From Nostoc foliaceum FACHB-393 (GTDB lineage Bacteria; Cyanobacteriota; Cyanobacteriia; Cyanobacteriales; Nostocaceae): DNA of 64,000 nt. Below the pieces are notes generated by a model. It saw only the letters and a list, made by a program, of their open reading frames with translations, was not told the origin of the DNA and searched no databases. The DNA lies in assembly GCF_014698505.1 (NCBI RefSeq), contig NZ_JACJTD010000004.1, forward strand, positions 1 to 64,000, given 5' to 3'. Positions 33,380 through 43,442 of the stretch are shown here, piece after piece (the first letter of the stretch is position 1; every line of letters begins with the position of its first letter). A program made the translations under genes and the position numbers.

Positions 33380-33766
33380 TTTGGACTCTGCTTGAAACTT
33401 CGAACGAGATGTATTGTTATTGATGTAGGTAGTTACTAAATATTTACTTTGGAATAATAGTCCCTACTACGATACTTTGAATCTTATATGTATTTCTTTT
33501 TACATGCCTCTAAGCTGGTGTCATTTTTATCAGATATTTAAACAATTGCTGCTTATTTAATCCCCTGATAAAGTAATGATTATATCCTCAGTAAAAACTC
33601 TTAAACTTTAAATAAACGGCAAAAAAAGATATCAGCAATGATTAAAATCCAGTAATAAATAACCTAGCCGATTGCTCTTAACTGTTTGTACTTCGTGCTA
33701 GGGCAGCTTACCGTAGGTATCCCATTGACTATTTCAGATTTGACGATGCCTACGGCGCTAAACTAC
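33380..33766. other. Intergenic region upstream of the PEP-CTERM gene
   Basis: AT-rich DNA with no gene seen. It presumably holds the PEP-CTERM promoter. A short ACGATGCCTACGGCG fragment near 33744 resembles the dispersed repeats. Confidence 0.4.
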
Positions 33767-35371
33767 TCAATTCCTCAAAATACTTAAAGCCACCGCCTCT
33801 GCTACCTTAATCCCATCAATACCAGCCGAGAGAATTCCCCCTGCATATCCCGCACCTTCACCAGCCGGATAAAGACCGACTGTATTTAAACTCTGATAAT
33901 CCTCTTTGCGTTTAATCCGAATCGGTGATGAAGTGCGGGTTTCCACCCCAGTTAACACGGCATCGTCCATCGCAAATCCTTTAATTTGTTTGTCAAAAGC
34001 GGGAAGGGCTTCGCGGATGGCTGCGATCGCATAATCTGGTAAACTCTGACTCAAATCACCCAAATGTACCCCAGGTGTATAAGACGGCTTAACAGTGCCA
34101 AATGCTGTCGAGGGGCGATGGTTGAGAAAGTCACCCACCAACTGCCCTGGAGCTTCATAAGTTCCACCGCCCAACTCAAAAGCTTTTTCTTCCAAGCGCC
34201 GTTGAAAGTCAATTCCCGCCAAGGCATTTCCCGGATAATCTTCGGGCGTGATACCCACAACGATCGCACTATTGGCATTGCGCTCATTGCGAGAGTATTG
34301 GCTCATCCCATTGGTGACAAGTCGCCCCGGTTCCGATGCGGCTGCAACTACCAAGCCTCCTGGACACATGCAGAAACTATAGACGGAACGACCATTTTGG
34401 CAGTGGTGAACCAGTTTGTAATCAGCAGCACCTAAAAGCTTATGACCAGCTTGAGCGCCGAAACGACATTTATCGATGAGAGTCTGGGGATGTTCGACCC
34501 GAAAGCCGATGGAAAATGGTTTCGGCTCGATGTAAACCCCACGATCAAATAGCATTTGGAAGGTATCGCGGGCGCTGTGACCTACCGCCAGAACCACATA
34601 ATCGCTGGCGATATATTCCCCATTAGCGAGGGTGACTCCCCGCACCTGTCCATTTTCGATGTTGATATCTTCAACCCGACTTTCAAAGCGAATTTCACCG
34701 CCGAGGGATTCGATTTTAGCCCGCATACTTTGGACGATTCCCACGAGTTTGAAGGTGCCGATATGCGGTTTGTTGATATAGAGAATTTCCGGTGAGGCTC
34801 CCGCATTGACGAGTTCGGTTAGTACCTTGCGCCCATAATGCTGAGGATCTTTGACTTGACTGTAGAGTTTACCATCGGAAAATGTACCTGCCCCACCTTC
34901 GCCAAACTGGGCATTAGATTCGGGGTTGAAGTCTGATTTTTTCTTCCAAAAGCCAAAAGTATCAGCAGTGCGATCGCGAACTTTTTTCCCACGTTCTAAA
35001 ATGATGGGACGGAACCCCATTTGTGCCAGCATCAAACCTGCAAACAAGCCACAAGGCCCAGTACCAATCACGATGGGGCGAATCGCCAAATTGCTTGGTG
35101 CTTGTGCTACTGGGCGATAACTCATGTCTGGCGTGGCCATGACATGGGGATCTTTTTTCAAACGCTTGAGTAGATGAGTTTCCTGAGTTGTTTCTACATC
35201 GAGAATATAAACAAGAGTGATCTCTCCTTTCTTACGCGCATCGTAGCTACGCTTGAAGATAGAATAGCTGATCAATTCTTCGTCCGTGATTTGCAGCTTT
35301 TTGAGGATGGCAGACTTGATCTCATCTTCAGGATGATCAAGCGGGAGCTTTACTTCTGTTAGTCGTAACAT
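33767..35371 (-). CDS. NAD(P)/FAD-dependent oxidoreductase (COG2509 type)
   Basis: A 534-residue FAD-dependent dehydrogenase-like protein. A roughly 90-residue N-terminal alpha/beta domain (LRLTEVKLPLDHPEDEIKS) precedes the Rossmann dinucleotide site VIGTGPCGLFAGLMLAQMGF. Further motifs are NAQFGEGGAGTFSDGKLYSQ, DYVVLAVGHSARDT, CMCPGGLVVAAASEPGRLV and the C-terminal FAD site YPAGEGAGYAGGILSAG. The family is widespread and its substrate is not established. The start is the ATG at 35371 (MLRLTEVKL) rather than the upstream open frame. Confidence 0.88.
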   Translation of the reverse strand: MLRLTEVKLPLDHPEDEIKSAILKKLQITDEELISYSIFKRSYDARKKGEITLVYILDVETTQETHLLKRLKKDPHVMATPDMSYRPVAQAPSNLAIRPIVIGTGPCGLFAGLMLAQMGFRPIILERGKKVRDRTADTFGFWKKKSDFNPESNAQFGEGGAGTFSDGKLYSQVKDPQHYGRKVLTELVNAGASPEILYINKPHIGTFKLVGIVQSMRAKIESLGGEIRFESRVEDINIENGQVRGVTLANGEYIASDYVVLAVGHSARDTFQMLFDRGVYIEPKPFSIGFRVEHPQTLIDKCRFGAQAGHKLLGAADYKLVHHCQNGRSVYSFCMCPGGLVVAAASEPGRLVTNGMSQYSRNERNANSAIVVGITPEDYPGNALAGIDFQRRLEEKAFELGGGTYEAPGQLVGDFLNHRPSTAFGTVKPSYTPGVHLGDLSQSLPDYAIAAIREALPAFDKQIKGFAMDDAVLTGVETRTSSPIRIKRKEDYQSLNTVGLYPAGEGAGYAGGILSAGIDGIKVAEAVALSILRN

Positions 35372-35443
35372 GGCGAGGAGAAATTCATACTTGTCTATCA
35401 AAATCTTAATCAAAATCACTGTGGCGCTGCTGATTTTCGTGGC

Positions 35444-36475
35444 TCAAACAAGACTAACAGCCGCCTCTAACATTCGTATTGTCCCAAGTTCAGCATCTAT
35501 TTCCACTTCCACACCGATTGGCAAGGTAAATTTATCTTTAATATGACCAATCATTGAACCATACCAAGCAGGAATACCTAAAGGAAGTATGTGGTCTTGC
35601 AATACTTGCATTAAGGTAAATGATGGTTCATCCCCAAGACTACAATTAGTGCATTGCCCAAAGATAAAGCCAGTAATTTGATTAAGTATCCCAGCAGTTT
35701 TTAACTGTGTCAGCATCCTATCTAGACGGTAAACATCCTCGCCAATTTCTTCCACAAACAGGATGCTTTTGTTCCAAGAAGGTAGGTAAGGTGAACCTAC
35801 CATCGCTGATAGCACTGATAAGTTTCCACCCACAAGTTTACCTTTTGTCTTTCCCCGTGCTATTGTCTGCACCCGCACTTCGCTAGGGTTAAGATTTTGC
35901 ATAGTCACAGTTTCAGCATTAAATAGGATGCGCTTGAAGTAATCTACTGTAAATTGATTCCAGGTAGACGTAGCAACTGGCCCATGAAAAGTAATCATTT
36001 GACTACGGGCATTAATTGCCAATAACAGCGTCGTAATATCGCTGTAACCCATGAGAATTTTCGGATGGGAGCGGATCAGCGAGTAGTTGAGTAAAGGTAA
36101 AATGCGATTACAACCCCAGCCACCACGCATGGCGATAATTGCTTTTATGGTGCGATCGCTAAACATCAAGTTTACATCCTGGGCGCGATCGCTATCTTTA
36201 CCCGCTAAATAGCCGTAACGATCTAAAATATGCTTCCCCAGCTTGACTTTTAACCCTAATTGTAAAATTGATTGCTGCGCTGCTTCGATGTCTTTAGCGT
36301 CAACGATACCAGCAGGCGCGATTAGTCCTACAGTATCGCCTAATTGCAGACGAGGCGGCTTGCGGATGGTGTTTGCGGGTAGTTTACCTTCAGCGGTAAG
36401 TGGTGATATCTGGGTGGCTAGAGTAGCGAGTCCACAAGTTGTGAGAAATTCCCGACGCTTGATAGTCATAACCAT
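35444..36475 (-). CDS. LD-carboxypeptidase (peptidase S66), exported
   Basis: A 343-residue S66 (LdcA/MccF-like) serine peptidase. The N-terminus has a twin-arginine-like signal (KRREFLTTCGLATLA), suggesting export. Family blocks are LQLGDTVGLIAPAG, IKAIIAMRGGWGCNRILPLL, the nucleophile GYSDITTLLLAI, VEEIGEDVYRLDRMLTQL and the Glu/His end LGIPAWYGSMIGHIKDKFTLPIG. LdcA trims the terminal D-Ala from tetrapeptides in cell-wall recycling; MccF relatives cleave microcin C. The cell-wall role is more likely for an exported form. Confidence 0.88.
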   Translation of the reverse strand: MVMTIKRREFLTTCGLATLATQISPLTAEGKLPANTIRKPPRLQLGDTVGLIAPAGIVDAKDIEAAQQSILQLGLKVKLGKHILDRYGYLAGKDSDRAQDVNLMFSDRTIKAIIAMRGGWGCNRILPLLNYSLIRSHPKILMGYSDITTLLLAINARSQMITFHGPVATSTWNQFTVDYFKRILFNAETVTMQNLNPSEVRVQTIARGKTKGKLVGGNLSVLSAMVGSPYLPSWNKSILFVEEIGEDVYRLDRMLTQLKTAGILNQITGFIFGQCTNCSLGDEPSFTLMQVLQDHILPLGIPAWYGSMIGHIKDKFTLPIGVEVEIDAELGTIRMLEAAVSLV

Positions 36476-36503
36476 TAAGTTGGAGATTAGGATTCTAAAA
36501 AGT

Positions 36504-36540
36504 TAGATCCCCGACTTCTTTGAGAATTCGGGGATCTAAA
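36504..36540 (-). terminator. Intrinsic terminator of the dynamin-like gene
   Basis: TTAGATCCCCGA (36504-36515) and TCGGGGATCTAA (36529-36540) form a perfect 12-bp stem. On the minus strand it is followed by CTTTTT. Confidence 0.8.
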
Positions 36541-36584
36541 CACTGCTAATTTTCACAAATCAAATCGGATTGACATATGTAAAA

Positions 36585-39026
36585 TTAAACCTCTTGTACC
36601 ACATCTGAAATCACAAACCCATTATTAGCAAACTTACCATCAGTGTCAAACAAATCACCAATTACAGGCAAAAGATGGTCATATAATTGCATGGACTGCA
36701 AACAATTATTAATACTAGAAGCGGCTGAATTATATGCTGCAATATTTTCTTCGACAACATTCAATAATCGCCGATTATTTGCAATTTTTTCTTCAGCTTC
36801 TTGTTGCAGCGTTTTCTCTAAATAAGCACGCGCCTGTGGATATTGCTGCAAAATCTCATCTGCTTGCTGATCTGCCATTGGCAATAACTGAGTTTTCAGG
36901 GTTTGGTTGATGGTTTGACGGAAAGATTTACGAATAGTTTGAGAAACTTTGGGGTCAAAATCTAATTTCAATAATTGCCTAATTGCTGGTTCTGCTTCCA
37001 CGATACTTTCAGCGTCGTAACCTTGAGAAGTTTGTAATAAAGTTTGGCGAAATTGATATATAGAAAAAGTGCCTTCATCATAAAATCTCGGACTTTCTCG
37101 CACAAAGCGATCGCACTCTACACTAGCTGCACTCACCAATGCTTGAGTAACTTGTTTTTCTATAGTTCTGATCTCTTGTTCAATGCCGCCATCATGATCT
37201 AATAAACGATACAACTGACGATAATATTCGGACTTGCGAATCTTTTCAATTAACCGCTGGAAATAATTTGCAACTACTTGCTGAGAAGATTCAACTAAAA
37301 TATCTTCTAATTGATTTGCTAAGTAATAAAATGCCTCCACTAAAATAGCAATTAAAGGTGCGGTAGCGTTGCGAGGATGGCTGATAGTTGCACGCCGATA
37401 AGCATAAGCTACAGAAAAAGTATCTAGCAATTCATCTAAACGGCGAATCATGCGTGATTGCAATTGCCTAAAATCTGCTTCAAAAGCATCACAAGAATTA
37501 TTAATTACATGGTTAACTTCTTCAGTGATATGCTCACTAAATTCTCTACCAATTTGCTGGAGTTGTTGATTTAGGTGTTGCACTTCTTGTGCCTTCATCA
37601 TCTCAATCTCTTGAGGCTGACTATCTAAATTACGTTGTACACTCTGATAATGTTTTTTCAGTTTAATACAAACATCTTCCAAATCATCAGCAAGATTTTT
37701 AAATAATTGTGGACGCTTTTCTTGTGTTAGATAGCGAGTAATAGCTGTGCGAAATTCCTCAGTACCACTATCTTGAATTAGCTGTTCTATAAGTTCATTT
37801 CCTGAATCTCCCAAAATCCGCACATAATTTTGATTTGGAGTTTCATAGCCGTTAACAGAGACACGGAATTTAGTAGAAGATAGTTTTCCTGAATTTACGC
37901 AGTAGTTGTTAAATGCATAGACAAATTGTGGTGTTTCTTCTTTACCATCTAAACCTTTAATACTTTCTGCAAAAACAGAATCTAAACCAAATCTATCTCG
38001 TTGGCTTGTTTGTTTAATTTGACTACCGTAAAATCCTAATAATCCACTGGTTTTATAAACCTTATTTGAATTGCTAAATTGCCCACTAATTAAGTTATCT
38101 AATCGTTGCCGTAGTTCTGTATTATACCAAGTTTCATCGATGCGGTTGAAGATATAGAAAACGCGATCGCGTACTCCCCCATTCTCCCGCATTAATTCCA
38201 AAAGTTCTGTTTCTTCTTTTGTCATGTCACCCGCCGAAGCAGGTTTTAGCACACACACCACCGCCGAAGTATCAGGATGTTGAATTTTGGCATAAGTTAG
38301 CTGTGCATCTTTCTCTACTGGTGCATCGATACCAGGCGTGTCAATAATTACATTTCCATCTTGTAGCAGAGGATGATTACAGTAATATTCTATTCGCTTC
38401 AATACTGCACTATTACTACCACGACGGGCATATCCAGCCGCTTCCTTGAGATTGGAAAAGTTAAATTGTTCCATTGAATATGTAGCATTATTAACCGTGT
38501 TGATGCGATCGCGGTTTGCCCAATATCCTTGTAGCAACAACGTTAACGCCTTCGCCTGCTTTGCACGTTCTGATTTACTCTCACCACCCTCTTGCTGAAT
38601 AATAGTTTCAGAACCTTGACGTAGCAAGTTAATTACCTCAGCTTGGTTAATATTAGTTACTGTTTTAAATCCTAGTTGCTGACACAAAGAAACTGCTTGT
38701 TCCCGAATCTCTGCTTCACTTAAAAACGTCAAAACAACACGTTCTTTATCTATTTCTGCATACTCTATTTTGCATTCTGTACCTGTAGCATGTCCCTCCG
38801 CACTGTAGAGTAATTCCCTCTCCAATAGTGCATTAATTAGCATTGATTTACCAGCACTAAACGCACCCGCAAACACAATCTCAAACTTGGGAGAAATCGC
38901 CTTGCTTAAGGAAGTTTGTACAGGTGTAATATCTTGGGAACGTAGCGTTGGTTCTTGTTGTAAAAGTTGTAATATAGACTCAACCTGCTCTTTTAAATTT
39001 TTGCACTGAAGCGGTAAATCTGACAT
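36585..39026 (-). CDS. Bacterial dynamin-like GTPase
   Basis: An 813-residue dynamin-superfamily protein. The GTPase domain has G1 AGAFSAGKSMLINALL (Lys60), the G2 Thr in GHATGTECKI, G3 VIIDTPGIDAP and G4-like FNRIDE. It is followed by a long helical middle/stalk region, with coiled coil around the LNQQLQQIGREF stretch and an ATISHPRNATAPLIAILVEAFYYL segment that could be the membrane-inserting paddle. Bacterial dynamin-like proteins fuse, bend or protect membranes and some take part in phage defence; Nostoc punctiforme BDLP is the structural model for the family. There is no adjacent second DLP gene, so it would act as a homo-oligomer. The start at 39026 has TCAGGA about 8 bases upstream; a further ATG lies at 39035. 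Confidence 0.88.
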   Translation of the reverse strand: MSDLPLQCKNLKEQVESILQLLQQEPTLRSQDITPVQTSLSKAISPKFEIVFAGAFSAGKSMLINALLERELLYSAEGHATGTECKIEYAEIDKERVVLTFLSEAEIREQAVSLCQQLGFKTVTNINQAEVINLLRQGSETIIQQEGGESKSERAKQAKALTLLLQGYWANRDRINTVNNATYSMEQFNFSNLKEAAGYARRGSNSAVLKRIEYYCNHPLLQDGNVIIDTPGIDAPVEKDAQLTYAKIQHPDTSAVVCVLKPASAGDMTKEETELLELMRENGGVRDRVFYIFNRIDETWYNTELRQRLDNLISGQFSNSNKVYKTSGLLGFYGSQIKQTSQRDRFGLDSVFAESIKGLDGKEETPQFVYAFNNYCVNSGKLSSTKFRVSVNGYETPNQNYVRILGDSGNELIEQLIQDSGTEEFRTAITRYLTQEKRPQLFKNLADDLEDVCIKLKKHYQSVQRNLDSQPQEIEMMKAQEVQHLNQQLQQIGREFSEHITEEVNHVINNSCDAFEADFRQLQSRMIRRLDELLDTFSVAYAYRRATISHPRNATAPLIAILVEAFYYLANQLEDILVESSQQVVANYFQRLIEKIRKSEYYRQLYRLLDHDGGIEQEIRTIEKQVTQALVSAASVECDRFVRESPRFYDEGTFSIYQFRQTLLQTSQGYDAESIVEAEPAIRQLLKLDFDPKVSQTIRKSFRQTINQTLKTQLLPMADQQADEILQQYPQARAYLEKTLQQEAEEKIANNRRLLNVVEENIAAYNSAASSINNCLQSMQLYDHLLPVIGDLFDTDGKFANNGFVISDVVQEV

Positions 39027-39035
39027 GTTCAGCAT

Positions 39036-39602
39036 CCTGACAATATTTATGTATATGTTAGTTACATTTGTTGTCTTGATGGTTCAGTAGTATTTCTGAG
39101 ATATTTGATGTGATTTAGTTACTGGATAATCACTTAACCCACAAAGCTTATGTCTGCTTAAAAACTTATTAGGCTGACGCGAAGAGAAGTCTGATTACGA
39201 AGTTGGCGAGGCCAACTCATCCGCCTTGGTGCAGTTAGTGAGCAAGAATAAATCAAACAAAGAGTAATTTCAACTAAGCTAATCGTCAGTCATTTTACCG
39301 AATGATTAGCTTGCAGTAAGGGCTACCTTACGGGAACGCTTCTCTACGAGAGGCTACGCCAACGCGAACAGGTTTTTGAGAGGCGATAAATCGCCGTCTC
39401 TACAAGTGTTTTGGTCTTATCTGAAATGTATTGACTTTTATGCAACTTAAATTGACCCTTTAGCCTAATTTTTAATAAAACAAAAAAATCTGTATATTTG
39501 AATACTTTTTAGAGGTTTTTTTGACAAATGTCATGTTATTGTAACTTTAGCAAAGCCTTGCTCAGTCAATTCAGGGAGTCATGATTATCGAGTGGTTCAT
39601 TC
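39036..39602. other. Intergenic region with repeats and a putative promoter
   Basis: There is no gene. It holds a cluster of Nostoc-type palindromic repeats (39323-39372, GGGAACGCTTCTCTACGAGA core; 39375-39406 REP-like). A candidate sigma-70-type promoter before the HPP gene has TTGACA at 39521 and TAACTT 15 bases further. Confidence 0.5.
39375..39406. repeat. REP-like palindrome
   Basis: GAGAGGCGATAAATCGCCGT followed by CTCTAC. It is the AAATCGCC variant of the REP family and is nearly the same as 45691-45722. Confidence 0.75.
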
Positions 39603-40160
39603 ATGATCGACAGTAAAAAAGTTCGGTTAAAATTAAAAAATTATTGGTTTAAAACCTTTGGCAGATGGCGATCCTGTCCGCTAACCTGTCCAATAGACAG
39701 ACCTCATCATCGACATGTTTTTTGGAGTTGGATCGGTAGTTTCTTAGCCATAACTGCAACGTCTTACCTTGCTGTAAAAACTAATTCTCCTTTGCTGATG
39801 GCTCCTTTTGGTGCTACGAGTGTCTTGATCTTTGGTGTGCCTGACAGTCCTTTGGCTCAACCTCGCAATGTCATTGGGGGTAATCTTTTAGCTGCGATCG
39901 TGAGTCTGATAATTCTGCATTTTCTCGGTGCTTCTCCCTTGGCAATGGGAATGGCTGTTTCTACTGCGATTGGAATCATGCAGCTTACCGGAACTCTACA
40001 CCCACCTTCGGGTGCTGTTGCATTAGTCGTCATGATGACGAAACCGGACTGGCAATTTCTGCTAACACCTGCCTTTGAGGGATCGATGATTTTAGTGCTA
40101 TGTGCTGTGATCTTCAATAATTTAGCGGAAGAAAGGACATATCCAAAACACTGGTTATAG
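39603..40160 (+). CDS. HPP family membrane protein
   Basis: A 185-residue HPP protein with four or five membrane helices. Family landmarks are SPLLMAPFGATSVLIFGVPD, LAQPRNVIGGNLLAA and the name-giving TGTLHPPSGAVALVVMM. Plant chloroplast and cyanobacterial HPP proteins have been linked to nitrite transport. Here no nitrate-assimilation genes are adjacent, so the substrate is an open question. The ATG at 39603 follows a putative promoter region. It ends before a palindromic terminator shared with sppA. Confidence 0.87.
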   Translation: MIDSKKVRLKLKNYWFKTFGRWRSCPLTCPIDRPHHRHVFWSWIGSFLAITATSYLAVKTNSPLLMAPFGATSVLIFGVPDSPLAQPRNVIGGNLLAAIVSLIILHFLGASPLAMGMAVSTAIGIMQLTGTLHPPSGAVALVVMMTKPDWQFLLTPAFEGSMILVLCAVIFNNLAEERTYPKHWL

Positions 40161-40276
40161 CCTTATCTCTAGCAAAGCGGAGCATCTTTAAGCATCGGGC
40201 AAAAAACAGTAGGTTGATCGCAGTTCAAATGATTTACGGTTGCTTTGGTTAGACTTGGACGTTTCCTCAGTATGAT

Positions 40277-40302
40277 AATACCCTTGCGATCGCAAGGGTA
40301 TT
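40277..40302. terminator. 26-base perfect palindrome centred on HIP1
   Basis: AATACCCTTGCGATCGCAAG followed by GGTATT reads the same on both strands. The octamer GCGATCGC forms the centre. It lies between convergent genes (HPP and sppA) and probably ends both transcripts. Confidence 0.7.
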
Positions 40303-40327
40303 CTCAGTGCGATCGCTGCATAAAAAA

Positions 40328-42163
40328 CTACTCAATCTTCAAGTTGAAAGGCAAGCGGGCGTAAACCCCCTGTGGATCGTTCATCTTTTGCAGAATCTCT
40401 ACTTCCTGTTGCAATTTCTGAAATTCAGCGGTGAGGGGATTGGATTGTTTGAGTTGCGTCCCCTCAATTCCTAAAGCAGTCCGCGCCTCTTCAGTTGCAC
40501 GCCCAAAAAAGCGTTCTCCGAAACTGCTAGTGCGAGGATATTCTTGCACTTCCCAGTCTTCTCCTAGTTTCGCCTCCTTGACAGCATAGGCGATCGCAGT
40601 ATTCAAGCCACCAATTTCATCCACCAAACCAATTTCCTTGGCCGCCACACCCGACCAAACCCGTCCTTGGGCAATCTCTGCTACTTTTTGTTCTGGGAGT
40701 TTCCGACCTTGAGAAACTTTATTCAGAAACATATTATAAATCCGGTTAACACTGCGCTGATAAAGTGCCAACTCTTGGGGCGATTTCGGACGCGAAACTG
40801 TTTGACTATCAGCATAGGTTCCGGTTTTAACCGAATCCCAGGTGATGCCATTATCATTCGCCAGCTTTTCGCCATTAAACAACACCCCAAACACACCTAT
40901 TGAACCTGTAATGGTATTTGGTTCTGCAAAAATACGGTTTGAGTCGCTAGCAATCCAATAACCACCAGAGGCGGCCATGTCACCCATTGACACTACAACT
41001 GGTTTCGCCTCACGAGTTAATTTCACTTCTCGCTGCATGACTTCAGATGCGGTAGCGCTACCACCAGGACTATTAATCCGTAGTACAACAGCTTTCACAT
41101 CCTTATCTTGTCGTAGTCTGTTGAAGATTTTCGCAAAGCGATCGCCTCCTACTTGCCCATCTTCACCTTTACCATCGACAATCTCGCCCTCAGCATAAAC
41201 TACGGCAATTTGATTTTTTGAGCTACGTTCTACACCCAAAGATTTGCCGGGAACTTGGGCATAGCTATTCAGGCTAATTTGTCGGAATGTTTTGTCTTCT
41301 TTATCGCTATCTGTCAACTTTTTGAGGTCAGTTACCACTTCATCGGGGTATTGTACTTGATCAACTAAACCGCTGGTTTTGGCTTGTGTGGCTTCCAGTA
41401 GCGCCTGATTATCTGCGATCGCTTGCAACTGGTTCGGTTCAATTTTCCGACTTGCACCCACAGTAGTGCGCCACTCTCCCCAAACATCATCCAGCAATTT
41501 CTGAGTTTGTTCGCGGTTTTCTGGACTCAACTTTGTGAGGAGAAACGGTTCAACAGCCCCTTTAAATTTCCCCACTCGCACAACTTGGACACCAATGCCA
41601 TACTTCTGTAATGCTCCCGCCAAGAACATTGGTTGTGAACTCAAACCGTTGACTTCCATCATTCCCAGAGGATTAAGTACAATGGAATCTGCCACTGAAC
41701 TAACGTAATATTCCTTTTCACTCCAATCACTGCCATAGGCGATAATCTTTTTCCCAGTAGCGCGAAACTCCTCCAGTGCTTTCCGAATTTCTTTCAGGGA
41801 GGCATAGCCGACATTACTAGCTTGGCTTGTGCTTGTTGCATCCAGGTAAATCCCGACAATTCGCGGATCGCGTCGCGCTTTTTCCAAAGTTTCCACAACT
41901 TTGCGGAGTGATATTCTTTCTTCATCCACACCTGATATTGTGTTTTGAAACAGTTCACCTGAACTAGGTTCGCTATCAGTAATTTTCATCGACAAGTCAA
42001 AAACCAGCATTGACTTATCTTTCACATTTGGCCCAGTATCTTTAGAGGAGCTAGCAGCCAATATCAGCAAGAATAGTCCAGTGGTTCCCAGACCACCGAA
42101 AATAATTAGTCCTAGTAAGGTGCCAACTAAACTAGCAAAAGTTTGTTTGATAAAATTACGCAT
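40328..42163 (-). CDS. sppA: Signal peptide peptidase SppA, long (67K) type
   Basis: A 611-residue two-domain S49 peptidase with one N-terminal membrane anchor (about 13-38). The catalytic Lys is Lys201 in VRVGKFKGAVEPFLL (N-terminal half). The Ser lies in MGDMAASGGYWIASD of the C-terminal half, after RINSPGGSATASE. TITGSIGVFGVLFNGE and QGRVWSGVAAKEIGLVDEIG are typical. SppA degrades membrane-trapped signal peptides; in cyanobacteria it has been tied to light acclimation. The start ATG is inside a heptamer repeat tract. Confidence 0.93.
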   Translation of the reverse strand: MRNFIKQTFASLVGTLLGLIIFGGLGTTGLFLLILAASSSKDTGPNVKDKSMLVFDLSMKITDSEPSSGELFQNTISGVDEERISLRKVVETLEKARRDPRIVGIYLDATSTSQASNVGYASLKEIRKALEEFRATGKKIIAYGSDWSEKEYYVSSVADSIVLNPLGMMEVNGLSSQPMFLAGALQKYGIGVQVVRVGKFKGAVEPFLLTKLSPENREQTQKLLDDVWGEWRTTVGASRKIEPNQLQAIADNQALLEATQAKTSGLVDQVQYPDEVVTDLKKLTDSDKEDKTFRQISLNSYAQVPGKSLGVERSSKNQIAVVYAEGEIVDGKGEDGQVGGDRFAKIFNRLRQDKDVKAVVLRINSPGGSATASEVMQREVKLTREAKPVVVSMGDMAASGGYWIASDSNRIFAEPNTITGSIGVFGVLFNGEKLANDNGITWDSVKTGTYADSQTVSRPKSPQELALYQRSVNRIYNMFLNKVSQGRKLPEQKVAEIAQGRVWSGVAAKEIGLVDEIGGLNTAIAYAVKEAKLGEDWEVQEYPRTSSFGERFFGRATEEARTALGIEGTQLKQSNPLTAEFQKLQQEVEILQKMNDPQGVYARLPFNLKIE

Positions 42164-42245
42164 TAGTTATTAGTTATTAGTTATTGGGTATTGGGTATTC
42201 GGCATTGGTTATAACCAAAGGACTAATGACTAATGACCAATGACC
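42161..42245. repeat. TTAGTTA/TTGGGTA heptamer repeats at the sppA start
   Basis: ATTAGTTATTAGTTATTAGT is followed by TTGGGTA units, and then by complementary units (ACTAATGACTAATGACCAAT). The sppA start codon (CAT at 42161-42163) directly abuts the first unit. Confidence 0.85.
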
Positions 42246-42252
42246 TGTTTAC

Positions 42253-43302
42253 TTATTCTATGCGCTGTAAACTACCAGAGTGCTGTAACTGATACAAGCT
42301 GGCGTTGCCAGTGCAGAATAAGACTGTGGTGATTTCGGCAATTAATACTTCAGCCAGTTCAGCAACTGCTGTTTCTGATGTTGCTGCTGCTTGCAAAAAA
42401 GGCATTGCTAAACCAGCTATATCTGCTCCCAAAGCGATCGCAGCCGCGACATCCAATCCATGACGCAAACCTCCCGAAGCAATTAAGGGTACATCTGGTG
42501 CGATCGCTCTAATAGTTGTAATGCACTCTGCCGTCGGTAAACCCCAATCGGCAAAAGTCTTCCCTAAGCGACGTTGTAAGGGATTTTCTGCCCGTTCACT
42601 TTCCACCTTTGCCCAAGAAGTACCCCCCGCACCAGCCACATCAATTGCTGCTACTCCAGCATCAATGAGTTTGTTGGCGATCGCTGCTGAAATGCCGTTA
42701 CCAACTTCCTTCGCAATCACTGGCACTGGCATTTTACTGCACAAATCAGATATTTTGTCAATCAAGCCTCGAAAATTAGTATCACCTTTAGGTTGAATGC
42801 ACTCTTGTAGAGGGTTAATGTGTAAAATCAGGGCATCAGCCTCTAGGATATCAACTACGCGCAGACATTCATCTAAACCGTACTTGTAGTTAAGTTGCAC
42901 AGCGCCTAAGTTTGCAAATAGCAGAACATCGGGTGCATACTTGCGGACAGCAAAAGTATCAGCTACCTGAGGTTTTTCTACTGCTACTCGCTGGGAACCG
43001 ACACCCATTGCAATTTTGTAGCGTTGCGCGACTTGGGCCAAACGTTGGTTAATCATTGCAGCTTGTTCTGTTCCACCAGTCATGGAAGAAATTAACAAGG
43101 GTGCGCCAAGGTGTTTTCCCAAGAAAGTTGTACTGATATCAATATCGTCGAGGTTTAGTTCGGGTAAGCAAAAATGGGTGAAGCGATAGCGTTCCAATCC
43201 ATTGGTGATTTGATGAGACTGAACATCTTCTTCTAAACAGATCCGAATGTGATCGGCTTTGCGATTCTGAGTTTGTGCAGAGATGTTGGTAGGGGCGTTC
43301 AC
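42253..43302 (-). CDS. fni: Type 2 isopentenyl-diphosphate delta-isomerase
   Basis: A 349-residue FMN-dependent IPP isomerase that interconverts IPP and DMAPP, the isoprenoid precursors for carotenoids, chlorophyll tails and quinones. Motifs are [95 protein letters not shown] and [20 protein letters not shown] (FMN phosphate site). Type 2 is the form usual in cyanobacteria. It has a GTG start and lies 9 bases from its repeat-rich downstream neighbour. Confidence 0.95.
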   Translation of the reverse strand: MNAPTNISAQTQNRKADHIRICLEEDVQSHQITNGLERYRFTHFCLPELNLDDIDISTTFLGKHLGAPLLISSMTGGTEQAAMINQRLAQVAQRYKIAMGVGSQRVAVEKPQVADTFAVRKYAPDVLLFANLGAVQLNYKYGLDECLRVVDILEADALILHINPLQECIQPKGDTNFRGLIDKISDLCSKMPVPVIAKEVGNGISAAIANKLIDAGVAAIDVAGAGGTSWAKVESERAENPLQRRLGKTFADWGLPTAECITTIRAIAPDVPLIASGGLRHGLDVAAAIALGADIAGLAMPFLQAAATSETAVAELAEVLIAEITTVLFCTGNASLYQLQHSGSLQRIE

Positions 43303-43442
43303 TGGTGGGTATGGCTAAAGTATTGGCTTGCGATCGCTATTGTTACATTGTCTGCAACTGTATTTGTATAACAAAAATATTTATTTTTCCTATCTTTAGG
43401 GTACGTTACGCTATTGATAATATACCCATTCCCTTAATTAAT

